A stretch of 64,000 nucleotides of DNA. Origin: Monarcha castaneiventris obscurior. Its lineage: Eukaryota; Chordata; Aves; Passeriformes; Monarchidae. Both the position numbers and the translations under genes were made by a program. Shown piece by piece: positions 51,700-64,000 of this stretch. How positions within the stretch are numbered: the first letter of the stretch is position 1; the number at the start of each line of letters is the position of its first letter. The stretch is from NCBI GenBank assembly GCA_026261815.1, contig JAMPIT010000434.1, positions 16,365,001 to 16,429,000 on the forward strand, read 5' to 3'. Under the pieces are notes generated by a model. It had not been told where the DNA came from, did no database searches, and worked only from the letters and a program-made list of their open reading frames with translations.

Positions 51700-54068
51700 C
51701 TAAACAGCACCACAGAAATGATAAAAACAAACAAGACCCAAACCTGAAATTATACTGCTGTAGCCACAGTTCTTAGAAGTCTGATTAGATTGATGAATAG
51801 TTGAAAGGAAAAAAATAGCAAAAACTGGCTATGTATGAGATATAATTCACGAAGAATATAAAATACCTGCACCTCTTTGTACTTCTTTTTGAAAAATCCT
51901 TGAAACATCTAAGAATTTCACAGAAAATCCTATATATAATCTACACACATTCACCTCTAGTATAATGTGAAGATATTTTTTGTTAATAAAAAAAATACAG
52001 GACCCCAGGATTTTTTACAGTCTTTTGTGTTTTGTTAAATACTTAGGAAGTAATCTGAAGAACTAGTCTGTAGCTTTCTGCAGCAATGTTTTCACATAAA
52101 ATAAGCACATTTTGATTCAGTCTGTTAAGACACATCTCTAGTTGTATTGGTGGGCAAGTATATTGCAGATTATAGTATCATGTATTATTGATCCATTGCA
52201 AAAATTTTGTGAGTGGAATTTAAATTCTCAGATGGTTTGACCATATCTTTTTTATTTTAGACATCTTCACCAGGGCTGAAATCGTTTATCATAAACTTCA
52301 GCCTACGGCAAAATTCTAGACCTGAGCTAGGATCCATTAAAATCCATGTTGGAAAGGCAGGTCTGGACACCCCAAGGAACAATATGTCACTGCAGCCAGA
52401 GTATTCTTCTGTGCCCAGTGACAACTGAAAAAAAATCCTTCAGATATTCATCATCTCCTGATGCTTACTTATTGAAAATTCTCAATAATTACGTCCTGTA
52501 CTTGGCAATATTCAGAAATTATTTTCTGCTACCATAAGAAATATTAGGATGAAAATATTCTGCCATTGGCACCTTTCTGTGTGGTATTAATACTAGGAAT
52601 GTATTTATATTTAGGTTTCACCCACGAGAAAAAGATTCTTGTATAATTCAGTACTACACTTAGAGAGGAGAAAACCTCTAGGCCACAATATGTAGTTAAT
52701 ATTCAGAATTAAGTCAGTTTATTATGCATCAACTGGTAGGTCAAACTCAGCTTTGTGTGCTGTAATTTATAATAAAGCTTTATGCCCAAAGCAATATGGA
52801 AGCCCTGAAGCAACACAGTGAATTATTACAACTGAATCTGAACACTACCTTCAAAAATGTATACGATTTCTTCTATTTCTATTGCACACAGGCTATAAAC
52901 ATGATGTCAGAGAGCTCTGTGCTGCAAGGACATCTAAATAAAATAGCAGTTTCATGACCAGTGTCAGCATCTGGCAGTCTGCTTCCTGCAGTCTTAGTAA
53001 GGGCTAGTCCAGCTGCTTCAGCTGATTTAACTAACTCAGTAGAAGTAATGTGAGGAGCTTTCGAACTCTCTAAGAACAAACAGATTTTTCTCTCCTAACG
53101 GCATAGCAAATAAATGGCACATAACAGTTCTGCCCAAGCTCAGACTTTATATTTATATTTCGTGACCTGCAGACACAAAGCAATATGCATCTGGAAATCC
53201 TCAGGAGCTGGAGATGAGCCACCCTTCCTCCTTTCTGCAGGCACACTGGGCTCCTGCCCGCTCCAGAGGGGACAGACATCCAGGGACAAAGCAGGCTGCC
53301 CTCACAGCACCATCACTGTGGAGGGTTTGCTTCCCAATGGTTTAATTCTCCTCTACATGGCAAAGAAAACTGCATATGGACATCACAGACCCAGTCAAAT
53401 CAGTCAGAGCCTCTTCAAATGCCAGAGAAATGAGTTGCTTCCCTCCCATTTATCCACACAGCAGTCTAGAGACAGGATAACTCTGCAAAACACACAGTGC
53501 CTTTGCCATCCCTGAAAGCCAGACACGGTTTTGTTTCTATAATTCTAAAATATGGATGAGCTGAAGACCTGGGATCATTAGGGCAGAGGTGCATTGGGAG
53601 TATCACTCTGAAGGGTATTTTCAGCCATGATGTTTTCTCCTTCCCCACTCTCCTCCCATCACTGAGCTCTACCCAAAACAGGTGCATGAGCACTAAGTTT
53701 GCCAGCTCAGCCTTGGTAGTCACTTTCGTGCACTCCTATTAATACTCTCCTAGTAATATGTCACTCTGTGAAGAAATAAATTTTAAAAATAACCAAACTC
53801 TGTAATCAAACCCCATCAACATTGGCTAATTAATTCTGAGCATTTTGATGTTGCTTCTCACCACTGCATAGCATCTCCCTCTGAACTCACAAAGCGCCTT
53901 ATTTATACATTCCTTGGAGCAGTTCTTCACTGCTCTATCCCTACAACTGCATTAGAATGGATTTATACACCCTCCTGACTTACACCTCTTTGAGAGCTCA
54001 GAACTAGTCCCAGGAGGTTTACGCCTCACCTAAATTAGTTCCCAATGTGAAAGAATCTGCAAATAAAC
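51700..54068. other. Non-coding stretch, no gene recognised
   Basis: AT-rich. A 133-codon plus-strand open frame at 53114-53515 has no recognisable product and is within chance length. Confidence 0.6.
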
Positions 54069-54121
54069 TAATTAGAGATTAATTGGCTAATACATATAGA
54101 TAAGTTAATTAGAGATTAATT
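54069..54121. promoter_or_regulatory. Duplicated homeodomain-type motif pair
   Basis: TAATTAGAGATTAATT occurs exactly at 54069-54084 and again at 54106-54121, 37 bases apart. Each copy holds two TAAT cores (TAATTA and ATTA/TAAT), so the pair offers at least four homeodomain core sites in 53 bases. Function is inference. AT-rich DNA produces TAAT often, but an exact 16-base duplication is less common. Confidence 0.35.
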
Positions 54122-55553
54122 AGTGTTTATATAGTATGGTCCTTAGAAGATGTAAATTGCTCTTAAAGTACTAAGTATGACATGTCAGTTTTTATGGCTG
54201 GCTGACAGCTCTTAGTTGCTGTTGGATCTACCAGCTTACACATCTCCACACAGCTTCTGAATAGTTTGTCATTAGGAATTTGATCTACTCATCTTGAAAA
54301 AGAATTAACTGGAGAAAACAATAAAAATAATCAAATCAAATCATGGGCACTATTGAAATGCTCATGCCTCCAGAGAAGAAAAAGAAATGTCCTTTACTCT
54401 TGTGCAGGAAGGGTAAAGTAAACCTGGGAGCTCGTGCTGAGCTCTAAGTTGTGTGGCTTCACAACCCCTGGAGCAAACCAGGTCTCCCCAGAATTTGGAT
54501 CCAGATGCTTCTTCATGAACTCTTCTCCTTTAACCCATCAACCTTCCTGAGATATGGGCAGCAGCAAGAATGTGCCAGTACAATCTAAGAGCATGAACTG
54601 CCTTCCTATTCTGCCTACCTATAACTTCCCACCTGGTTTCAACTGCTACAAATTTGATTTTCCTGGATCCATCTAACTCCATCCAAGAGCTGCTGTAATT
54701 TCTCAAACACTGTATTTGTATGGGCTTTGGAAAACTTATGTTGTTAATATACTTCTATTTATGAAATGTATTGTGAATTTTCTTTGATCAAGGTGTTCCA
54801 TCTCAAGCATTTATGCTCCTAGATACTGTTGCCAGTTCTGGACTGGTTACTAGGATGAATTTTGCGGAATGGAGGGGCTATAAATGAGCTTGAGTCAGCC
54901 CTTGAGAGAGCAAAGTTTGAACTACAAACTTTTCATGCTATGGTTTCCAAGTCCTGTATGCTCATTTGACTCTAAACCTGGTACTGGTCTTCCACATATC
55001 AGCACAGGCTGAACACAAAGCTGGTGAAAATCAGCCAATTAATGCAAAATTCCAAACACAAAGACATTGAGGATAACTGTCCAGTTTTACAGACCACTTT
55101 GACACAGGTAGGGCCTCAGTGAAAGCACAAAGACCCAGGTTTCAGGTCAGTAAAACTGAGAAGACTCCAGACACACAAACCTATAGAAAGATTGATAAAA
55201 GCTGATACTTGAAGACCACAAAGGACAGAATCAGAACTAATCTGTTAAGAAAAAGGAAAAAAATTTGTAAATCTGTGCCCTGACAAGAAAAACTTTACAA
55301 TCTTGGCTCTAATAGTTACTGACTCTGTACTGACTCACTACTAATTACTCGAAGTTAAGACCTCTTCAAAGTGAGTTTTGAGCAGAACAATTATTGCAGG
55401 ACTAAACACCAGCCAGCAAAGGCTTTCCTTGCACAAGAACCCACACAGCACCAGCTAAATGAGATGTATATGAAATCCCCTGTTGTTTTCAGCTACATGC
55501 ACATATCCCACATGCTAGCAAAGTAATCAGAGAAAACCTTTCCTATAACTCAC

Positions 55554-55595
55554 CTAAATTGAGCTCCTCAGTCAGGCTCCTGAACCTTCTTCTGG
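55554..55595 (-). other. Exon-like segment, 42 bases, weak candidate
   Basis: Minus-strand acceptor GGAGCTCTCTGTTACAG (AG at 55596-55597) and donor TTTAG|GTGAGT (55553-55548). One frame is open and reads RRRFRSLTEELNL; the other two contain stops. Not recognised. Confidence 0.1.
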
Positions 55596-56878
55596 CTGTA
55601 ACAGAGAGCTCCTGCCACAGAATGCTCCTTGTAAGCACCTCTGGGAATGATGAATTGGACCAATAATTCTTTTCAGGTGCTTTCAACTTAACAGATTTAA
55701 ATAGTTTTATTCTGCTGGCACAGAATGGGACTTGTTATGATACTACCCACAAGACAGTCTGAGTAACTACCACAATGATGCATATTTCCCTTTAGTTTCA
55801 ACTGCACAAGCCAAACACTACCATTAGCAGGCAAATTCACTAACTGTGAAGAAGTTGGTCAATGCAATACACAAAGATCTCAAATTCTCTTCTGCTTCGG
55901 TTTTTATAAGAAGAGTTCTACCTTATAGTAGGTCTATGGGGACAGATGACAGACACTTGGAAACAAAACCTCCATAATAAAAGCATTTAAAGGCCTAGGC
56001 TTGCTAGAAAGATCCATATTCATCTAAGAGACTTTTACAAGACAGCAAAATAAAACCATTCAGCTAAACAAGCTTGTTGAGTGTGCACTCAAATGTGCAC
56101 TAAGGAAAACAGAAAAATCAAGAATTGTCCTGTGTTATTTTGGATACCAAGGGTTAACAACCCACACATGGTTTAAACCATAGAGGATTTCAAACCCAGA
56201 AAGTAACAACAAATGAACACCAGGACAGGAACACCACCTCTAATACCCCTACACACCTAGTGAGTAACAGCATTTACCAGCTGTTTACAATTAAGCCTGA
56301 GTTGTTCTCTGCTGATGTGCAGAATGTATCACTCACATGAGTTTTCAATTAGTTTAAATTCACCTCCAACAATTTTTTTTTTGACTTACAGGCATCTGAC
56401 CTGCTTAATCATGAAACAACCATGGTAGAAAATTGGATGTAGAGTTGAAAATTCATTCCATTTACAAATTTCTTGCTATGTAATTTGCAAGCTTTATACT
56501 TCCTCTGCTGTAGTGTGTCTGCCACATTTAACAAGGAGTTGACATAAATTTCAGAGCATCAGCATTTGTTCAACTACCTACAAAGCCCCAACTCTTCTTA
56601 TCATTCACCCATAAGTCTTTTGTTCTTTTTCCACCACCTGTGCTACTGTCCCTACACTTTGCTGACAAAGGATATTGGCAACAAGGGGCTGCCTGACTAT
56701 GGAACACGAGCAGCTTCAAACATAGGTACCAACAAATCACACACAGCACTGTTTCTGTAACTGGGGTTAGTCTCCAACCCCAAACCAAGTCAGCTGTGGG
56801 GTCAGGAGCATTTGGGTTTGCCTGTAAGCATGGAAGAGAACCATATTTATGAACTAGGATCACCTGCTGGAACAGTAA

Positions 56879-56905
56879 GGGCGACGGGAGGTGTGTGGGG
56901 TGGGG
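56879..56905 (+). other. Possible G-quadruplex motif
   Basis: GGG (56879-56881), GGG (56886-56888), GGGG (56897-56900) and GGGG (56902-56905), with loops of 4, 8 and 1 bases. The 8-base loop is slightly outside the strict motif. Confidence 0.35.
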
Positions 56906-57309
56906 TGGCAGGTGCAGAACTGGTAGAGTCAGAATTTACCAGAGCAGGGACTGCTGGGGTTCACCATCCCTGACTACAACCAGAGCAGGCCTAGCTCGGG
57001 CAGAAAGGGACAGATTTTCAGAAACACAGCAAAAGACTCTGCCCGGGCACTGAGAGTGAACAATTTTGCAAAGAGCAGCAATAACTAAAAGGCAGCAGCT
57101 GAATACAAAGTTTTCACAGTGCACACTTTAAAGATCCTGATTTCCTCCTAGCTTGCCTTTCCACCCTTCCCCCTTTCTCCTTCCACACAGAAAGCCCTGC
57201 AGATACATACAATAAAGAGCCTGTGCTATTTCTAGTCAAGGTCAGCAAAATCCTTTTTTTGTATTTTTGTCTTTAAAGAATAATTTTTAAAAATCATTAT
57301 TACCCTTAC

Positions 57310-57380
57310 CCAGATGGTCTTTCTCAACACAAAGCCATGCTTGTAAATCACCTTCCTGTTTATAGGTGCAACTCTGGCAG
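57310..57380 (-). other. Exon-like segment, 71 bases, best splice-site context in the window
   Basis: On the minus strand an unusually good acceptor (TTTTATTTTTTTAG, then TTTTTGTTTCAG; AG at 57381-57382) precedes a 71-base segment ending CTGG before GTAAGG (57309-57304). Two of three frames are open; one reads ARVAPINRKVIYKHGFVLRK and the other CQSCTYKQEGDLQAWLCVEK. I recognise neither. Splice-phase combinations exist that would let this join the minus-strand segments at 55.6, 51.7 and 3.6 kb, but with several frames to choose from that is weak support. Confidence 0.15.
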
Positions 57381-60300
57381 CTGAAACAAAAACTAAAAAA
57401 ATAAAATCTTTCTTATGGAAGAATGTATTTCCTTGGCAAGGCTGTGGTTGGTGCATGTGCGTTACTGTTACCTTGGCACATGGGGAAATTATTCCTGGAT
57501 CATTTCTGATTTTTAAGTTCATTTAATTGTGAAATTCTTCAAATCATGTTCCCCATCTGGGCTGTTCCAGGCTTTTCCAGGACATTTGTAAATGTTTTCA
57601 TTTCCCCTCAGTGAGTACAGCCATCTTTTTCAAGTGTAGCCTTTTCCCTGCAAGCAGGCACCACTTGCTGAGCTTTCATACCCAGAGATTGTAACATGCA
57701 GTAGAAAATGTGCAAAGCTAGTGCAGGATGAGTAAAAGCTCTTAAGTGTATGTTGCTCATTAATTAGTCAACACAGTCTCCAGCTGCCTCTCTCATTCAA
57801 GGCTGTTTTTCTTTGCTTTTCCTTTTTTTCCACCCCCACTCCCACTCCCGGGAAAACCAGTTCCATACATGCAGCTTGCTTTAAAGAGATTTCTGCTGTG
57901 TCTCTGATATCACCTATATCTAGTGCTCCATATAAAACCAGAGAGCACATGCTGACTCTTTTTCCTTGGAATCACTTGTAATGTTTTTACTTTTTTTTTT
58001 TTTGACTGTTCAATTTTGTGGTATTGCACAGGGATGTACTCTATTATGGATAAAACGTGCCCATGAGTGGAAAACAGAATCAAGGCACTCTATATAATAA
58101 AATCATGTTATCCACCTAGAAACATGGGGAATCAGTACTGTCATTTGTTTTACAAGAGAGTTCAAAGGCATCAGTGCTAACAATTGGCTTTAGCAGTTCT
58201 CGACACTAAGCAAAAAATATTAATAGCTTTTGACTCCCAAAACTCACTATAGGCACTAGTGAATAGATAAAGTGTATAAATGTGGAAAGTGAGTTTTTCC
58301 AGGGCCCGGAAAATAACTGCAGTGCAGCCCAGAAAAGGAACTTGTATTCCCTGGAATACACTCTAGGGCTGTAACCTATCATCAGGGAACTGTAACAATT
58401 GCTAACTTTTCTCCAAAGCAAACAAGAACTAAAATATTGCCATTTCTCTGAGCAAAAAGGCTCGTGTATTGATACACATACATCTAGATGTATAAACATA
58501 CACTGCACAGTGAAACTTCTCCTCATTTTAAATGACAGCTGAGCTTATTTTAAAGGTAGCTGGCTGAAATATTTATTGGTTATTCCATTTCTCTTGCTTC
58601 TCAGTTTAAAGAACATATCAGAAAATAATTTGAAAGTTCATGTAGAACAATTTGCTAGGATGTCAACTGTTAACCCATGAAGGAAGTTTAATTGCCCTGC
58701 TTTTAAAACTAGTTCTGATAAAGGCCTAGCCAGCCTGTAAGTGTCCCATTCAGAAATGCTTTTGGATTGTTTATGTCTTCTTTCACCAAATTTCTATGAA
58801 GGACAATCTTGAGCCATCTGGTGCCTATTTAATTTTTAACCACCTCTCACTTGGAATATTTCTTTCTTTATACTTATTTTGTCTTAACAAATTGGCCATA
58901 AGCTAAACTGCACCATCTGTGACTTCCAGTAAATACAACTGTTGCTAATGAAATTACCCAGCTTCATCATTTTGATTTAAATGCATTGCCTGCTTTTTCT
59001 ATGACCTTTCATTGCTTGCCATCAAATCACAGCTTTCACACATTTAGATACACACTCATGTAGGTCAGGCTTCAGGAATAAATCTTATCTGTGAATCTCA
59101 AGAAGCCTGGCCAAGCTTGCTCAGCAGGCTGGCATGAGCTACCACAGCCAGGGCCATGCTAAGAAATCATTATGGCATTTGTGACCATGCAGCTCAGGGG
59201 CTGAACTCAGTGTGTTCCATGCTCCAGGGCAGATCCCCCGCCATGTGACCAATTGGTCACTGCTTCTTGTTCTCTTGCCTCCCATTTGTTTGACTGACTG
59301 AATTAATGATTCTGGATGCACTAGCCCAGTCTTTTGGCTACCCTGTCTCTTATTCAATCACAGGACAAAACTGACCAGATTGAACTGGAGGAAGAGACTG
59401 GGACCCTTAGCTTAAAGAAAAATAGAAGGAAACTAAGGGAATCAATGGAAGAGTAGTGGTGGAGGAGGGGTGTATCATCACACAAATTATTTATATGACA
59501 TTTTATATATAAAAGTAACTTGGTGTGATTAATTTGAACCCCAGCAGATTCCATTCCCTTACGCTCACATTAAATTGGATGGTGCCAGGCATTTGAAAAC
59601 TGCACCACAAATTACATCAGAAGGAAAAGATACAGGTGAAATTTCTTAGGTTCAAAAGTGGTTTACTCAAGCAGGTATTCATCGAGTAAGACACTGATGA
59701 TTCAGTGGCCATTTACATGGCTCCTGCAATAGTTTTCATTCATATGTTTGCTACCAACAAAGCCTCAATCCTTCAGAGAGATGTAGTCCCAGTGAGCTGG
59801 AAAAGGAGAAGTATCCATTTCACAGGTACTAGCATCTATTTCAGAGGTCCCTGAGGTGCTCTGCTAAGGCTTTGGTTCACTGTCGATGCCCAAGTACCAT
59901 CCTGAAATTGCTGTCCCAATGAGCCATGGCTATGGGTCAGACTCTCCAGCCTCATACCCAGAGGTACAAACAGTATTTCATGGTATCTGTTACTGGAAAC
60001 ACCAGTGGGTCAAGTGTAAGAGCAGATCTGAGTTCATCAACCACCTGCTGTACCCCTCCCCAAACCTTCTCCTTAGAAAACAAGTGACACCTGCCAAACA
60101 AATAATGTTCCATTGTTCTACAGTGGGGCAAGACCATCAAGAGGTGAAACACGAATGCTGGAAGGATGAAGGAATGAGCAGCCAGGTTCCCAGATCACAT
60201 AAACTATTGCATCACTGTCAAGCCATATATTTGCACCAGTTTGTGAACCCTCTGCCATGGGTGCAGAACTCATAACCCCGGTGCGAATTGCATCCTAAAA

Positions 60301-61317
60301 TAAACCCTTATTTCCAGTTACTCTGGCAGAGAGTAAAATAAATCAGTGTAATAATTAAAAGCAATATATGAAACTGAAGAGCTCAGACTAACTTCCCTTA
60401 AATAAGAAAGAGGAAAAGCTAACAGAAACTTGCAAAGCTCAAAATATAGTTCATATTTAATCATTTCTCAGAAATCTAGTAACTACTCAGCAGTAGAAAC
60501 AAAAAGGCATAAACACAAGCTCCTCTGTACACTTATGCTCCCCATAGCAGATGCTTGGGATTATCACAATAGGCCAATGCAGGCACTGCAAGCAGCTTTG
60601 GATATGGAAACTCATTTCCCCAAACCTTCCACTGCATCCTTTCTAAAGGGATAGATCTTCACTGGCCTCCCACTCAGTGCCTGCCCAGCACTTCCTTCTG
60701 CTGGAGTCACTAATGCAGCAGGGCCACAGCCCACTCCTGATCCAACTCCTGACAGGCAACATCAGCATGCAAGAGCTTCCACAGAGATGGGCTAGAGGAC
60801 TGGTGAGCTAGTAGGGGAGTTGTGTTTATCCAGAGAGGTATGTTTGTGTCCAGATGGAAAAGGCAGACAGAATAAGAGCAGATGGCAATTGCACTGGCAT
60901 TTATTGTAAGATTTCTAAAGTAGGTATGTTCTGTTAGAAAAAGGGGTTTTGTAAATACGCTGGATACTTTTTTCCTGTCAAGGAAGGGAAATTACCTTTG
61001 CAAATACACTTGCTAATTTTATTTAAACTTCCAAGAAGCCTGGTAGTGTCAGCCAGTCTTTGCTGTTCCTATTTCCTATTTTCAGCACAAAGTATATTGT
61101 TCTATTGCTCTCAAAACAGCTGTCAGTATAAACTACACGTGAATACACTTTATTTGCTTACTCCACTAGCACAATCCCAATAGATGCTCATAAAAAATTA
61201 GAAAGCTTAATAATTCATTAACCAAAAAGCACTTTTGGCTGTAGATATGACACAGTGCTTTAAGGAGACCAGCAAAGGAAAGGCATTCATACTTTATGCC
61301 TGGAATTAGATATTTCA
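57381..61317. other. Non-coding stretch, no gene recognised
   Basis: AT-rich DNA. It includes a T13 run (57991-58003), a palindromic TTTTCC-AGGGCCC-GGAAAA (58295-58313) and GTATTCC-CT-GGAATAC (58344-58359), which contains a TTCN4GAA STAT-type spacing. A 129-codon plus-strand frame with an ATG start (59886-60275) has no recognised product. Confidence 0.55.
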
Positions 61318-61379
61318 TACTGGGGTTGGATCTCCAGAGGTCCTTTCCAACCCTATCAATTCTGTGTTTCTGTGATTTT
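61318..61379 (+). mobile_element. CR1 LINE, 3'-end fragment
   Basis: The segment reads GGGGTTGGATCTCCAGAGGT, then CCTTTCCAACCCTATCAATT, then CTGTGTTTCTGTGATTTT. This is the hallmark 3' end of avian CR1 retrotransposons: the GGTTGGA...CTCCAGAGGTCCCTTCCAACCCT core followed by the 8-base terminal repeat (ATTCTGTG, here then TTTCTGTG). It is severely 5'-truncated, as most CR1 copies are, and no reverse-transcriptase coding sequence is present. The CTATCAATTCTGTG variant is reminiscent of songbird copies. It is the main basis for calling the window avian. Confidence 0.85.
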
Positions 61380-64000
61380 GGCAGTGCAATAATTTCCATG
61401 ATGTCTGGCAACGTGAAAGTTTCTGTAGCATCAAGCTGATACACAGAAACAAGTCTGTTAAAGGAAGCAGTAAAAGAACAAAAAGAAAATCTGTTAAAGA
61501 ACAGCATTGTTCAGTGCTGAAGACTTCCAGAAGCTGGCAATACTTTTGTGTACATCCCACAGAAACTGTTAAAATCTCCCAAATACAAGATGCTATATGG
61601 CTACCAGTAGATAAGCTGACTTCTGTGTATTTAAAGTAACAACAGAGCTGAAAAAAAAAAAAAAGTCTAGACTCCAGCCAAAACCTCATATAAATCAAAT
61701 ATACTCAGCAACTCCCTTCTGCATGTAGGTGCAATATTCAAGACATAATCACAGAAAGCCAAGCCAGGATTATAAACCAGAGCTTCCTAAAGGGAAATGG
61801 TTCATTTTCCATGGGAAGAAATAGAGCAAAAGGAACATACTGCCAGAACCGACTTGTTATGAACAGACACAGAGACATCTGAAACCCTCAACAGTTTGGG
61901 TTACACAAGTTCTAATCTATATCAGCATGTCAACAACTGATAACAGAAAATCATGATACAATTCGATATTTTTTGTTTGATGGGACTGGGTTTACTGTAA
62001 GAGATAAGGTTCTGCACACCCTTTCCCACAGTCAAGGCAGACACAGCTAAACCTGCCTGATTCCAATTACCCTGCAGTCAGGATGTCTCACAACACACCC
62101 CTCTTACAGGGCTGCAACAGGATGACATTTAAACTCTCACAGCTCGTGGCTATTACAGCTACATGGACTTCTTTGGAACTGATTTTTTTTTTAATATTAG
62201 AATAAAAATACTAATCTTGCTCAGTAACTCCCTAAGAGATTCAAAGCTGTTTTGTCCTGCAGCCACAAGTGATATGCATCCAGCTGAACAACAAAATACT
62301 GTGTAATCAATTGTATTTTATCTGCACATTTGAGTATCAAACTGTTTATCATCATGCCCAAAGGAAAAAAAAAAAGCTCTCCAAAAAGTACCTCAAGTAA
62401 TTAGAATGATCCAAGAAGAATCAGAAACTCAAATATCCCAAAAGCAATTATGAACAGCTATTTTTATGGCAAAAGTTATTTTATGAAAGTCATTATGCAA
62501 CTGTTATCACAGTTTATCAGCCTCTGATGTTCTGTGTGCCTTTGTATTTTCAGACAAGGAAAGAAGACAGGCTAATTGGAGAGAAGTGCATTTAGAAGAA
62601 TAATATATGATAGGAAATGTTTGGTGTGTTTTGTAACACACACTTCTCCGTTGTCAACAGTATCAATTCAAGTACATCAGGATAACAGGGTGGCAGGGCC
62701 ATCTACCCAGGCAGCACAGCTTCTCAGAGCAGCATTAACTCCTTCCACAGATGCAGTCAACACAGAGCAAAAAACGTGTTTTATTGCCTGGAGGAGAAGC
62801 AAGGCTGCATCTTGCTTGAATTCAGGTCCTGGAAATTTTGGTATAATACTTTGAAATTAAAAACTAGTTTAAGAAGGAAGTTGAGGGGAGGATTAAGCTA
62901 TGTCTTGTTATTTGAGGTATTCTTTGGAAAAAAGTTATAGGCAATTGACATATGGCCTCTCATAGAGAGGTTTCCCCAGAAGACAAGTTTATCTCTGAGT
63001 TTAACAGTGTACACAAGACCAAATACTGGTTTGGCATTGCTAAGATGACAGTTTTTGAACAGTTTTTGTATTTCATCCCCTGCCCTTTTCTATAAGCTCC
63101 ACCCTATGATTGTAACATGCAGCGACAGGATAACTAATTACCCCTAAACACAGACTTGGTCAAGGCAACACAGACTCCAGGTCTAAGTTTCAACAGTAGC
63201 TTTGCTAGTACTTTTTCCCTTTAACTTTTAAATTTCACTCATGTTAAAAGTTCTAAATTAGGGAACTGGAAGTCTTCCTAAGTACATTTTCACTACTTAA
63301 TGGAAGTTTGAAATGGTACAACAGTACCAGAGCTGGCATTTTAAAGGGCAAGCACCCTGACCTTCAATTCAGAAGGAGAACTTCTCCCTCAAAAAATTGA
63401 GAACAGACATCATCCCATTAACAGTAATTATTCTTAATAGTTCACAACATTAATTTTTCAAGTTTGGTGTTCTGGTTTTATTATTCTTTCCCTAATTCCC
63501 ATTTATATTCATTTGCATTTTACGTTTCATATTAGTTCTAATGTTAAAGTTTTCCTTCTTAATTCTTACCTCAACCTTACACCAGTGCATTGATATAGTG
63601 TAGATGCTATACAAGAGAGGTATAAACTCACACTTAGAAACCACTAAGACAATTCCATTTTGATTCAAACATTAATTTGCAGTTTTCCTATTAATTCAGT
63701 CCTCTGTTTTTTGCACCTTGAAAACACAAGGTTGGCTCAGTGTTTGTCAGGGCAAAACACATTGGTATGATTATGTGTTAAGTCTAGATAACTCATGATG
63801 CTTTTAACATGAATTAGCAAAATCCTAGGAGAACAATTTCATGAAAGGCAAGACAAGAGGCATCCAATGAGCTCAGTTTCAGCAGACCTCGGTCAGTCCA
63901 ACAGCATCTCAAGAGGACATTCCACATGTAAGCCTCAATTAGGAGTTTCTCTTTTTCCTAGCTGCTGTCCAACAACAATGCAGTTTATGAAATAAAGCTG
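61380..64000. other. Non-coding stretch, no gene recognised
   Basis: AT-rich DNA with an A14 run (61651-61664) and an A11 run (62365-62375). No gene, RNA or named repeat seen to the window end. Confidence 0.6.

Larger units (their letters stand above)
54122..57309. other. Non-coding stretch, no gene recognised
   Basis: AT-rich DNA holding the exon-like segment at 55554-55595 and the G-rich motif at 56879-56905, listed separately. No named repeat. Confidence 0.55.

Noticed and set aside
1..64000. CRISPR arrays, tRNA/rRNA genes, retroviral LTRs, bacterial operons
   Set aside because: Looked for on both strands; no regularly spaced repeats, no B-box GGTTCGA motif in a cloverleaf context, no paired LTRs with coding between, no dense gene packing.

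Overview
The window looks like non-coding vertebrate nuclear DNA, most likely from a bird and plausibly a songbird. The base composition is AT-leaning and strongly CpG-depleted. Stop codons are dense in all six frames and there is no bacterial-style gene packing. The one interspersed repeat I can name with confidence is the 3' tail of a CR1 LINE (61318-61379), ending in the avian-type 8-base tail repeat (attctgtg followed by tttctgtg). Recognisable repeats are otherwise very scarce, as is usual in bird genomes. I recognise no protein-coding gene, tRNA, rRNA, snRNA, known microRNA, retrovirus or CRISPR array. The window is best read as intergenic DNA or the inside of a very large intron.

Layout. 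1-8.4 kb: featureless AT-rich DNA with a few GC-richer patches and one weak minus-strand exon-like segment (3635-3690). 8.47-8.59 kb: a CpG-bearing patch, a good TATA box and a nested hairpin where a transcript would begin. 9.96-10.31 kb: the only CpG-island-like block, about 24 CpGs in 350 bases. 13.49-13.54 kb: a hairpin with a perfect 13-bp stem. 16.05-16.17 kb: a GATA/CAGA-rich degenerate repeat. 22.33 kb: a perfect 20-bp palindrome made of two forkhead-type half-sites. 36.68-36.78 kb: a purine-rich, quadruplex-prone strand. 40.2-41.9 kb: three long plus-strand open frames in a row, none recognisable. 44.46 and 46.28 kb: two copies of a 60-base module, 55/60 identical, 1826 bases apart. 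54.07-54.12 kb: a duplicated TAATTA...ATTAATT homeodomain-type motif. 51.7, 55.6 and 57.3 kb: short minus-strand segments with very good splice-site consensus. 61.3 kb: the CR1 tail.

How parts may work together (inference only). The TATA/hairpin block at 8.5 kb and the CpG block at 10 kb are the best places for a transcript, probably a long non-coding RNA, to start. The forkhead palindrome, GATA cluster, homeodomain pair and duplicated 60-base module are the best candidates for regulatory elements. In about 64 kb many splice-like and motif-like matches are expected by chance, so confidence is low for all of them. I did not find a new multi-gene system here.
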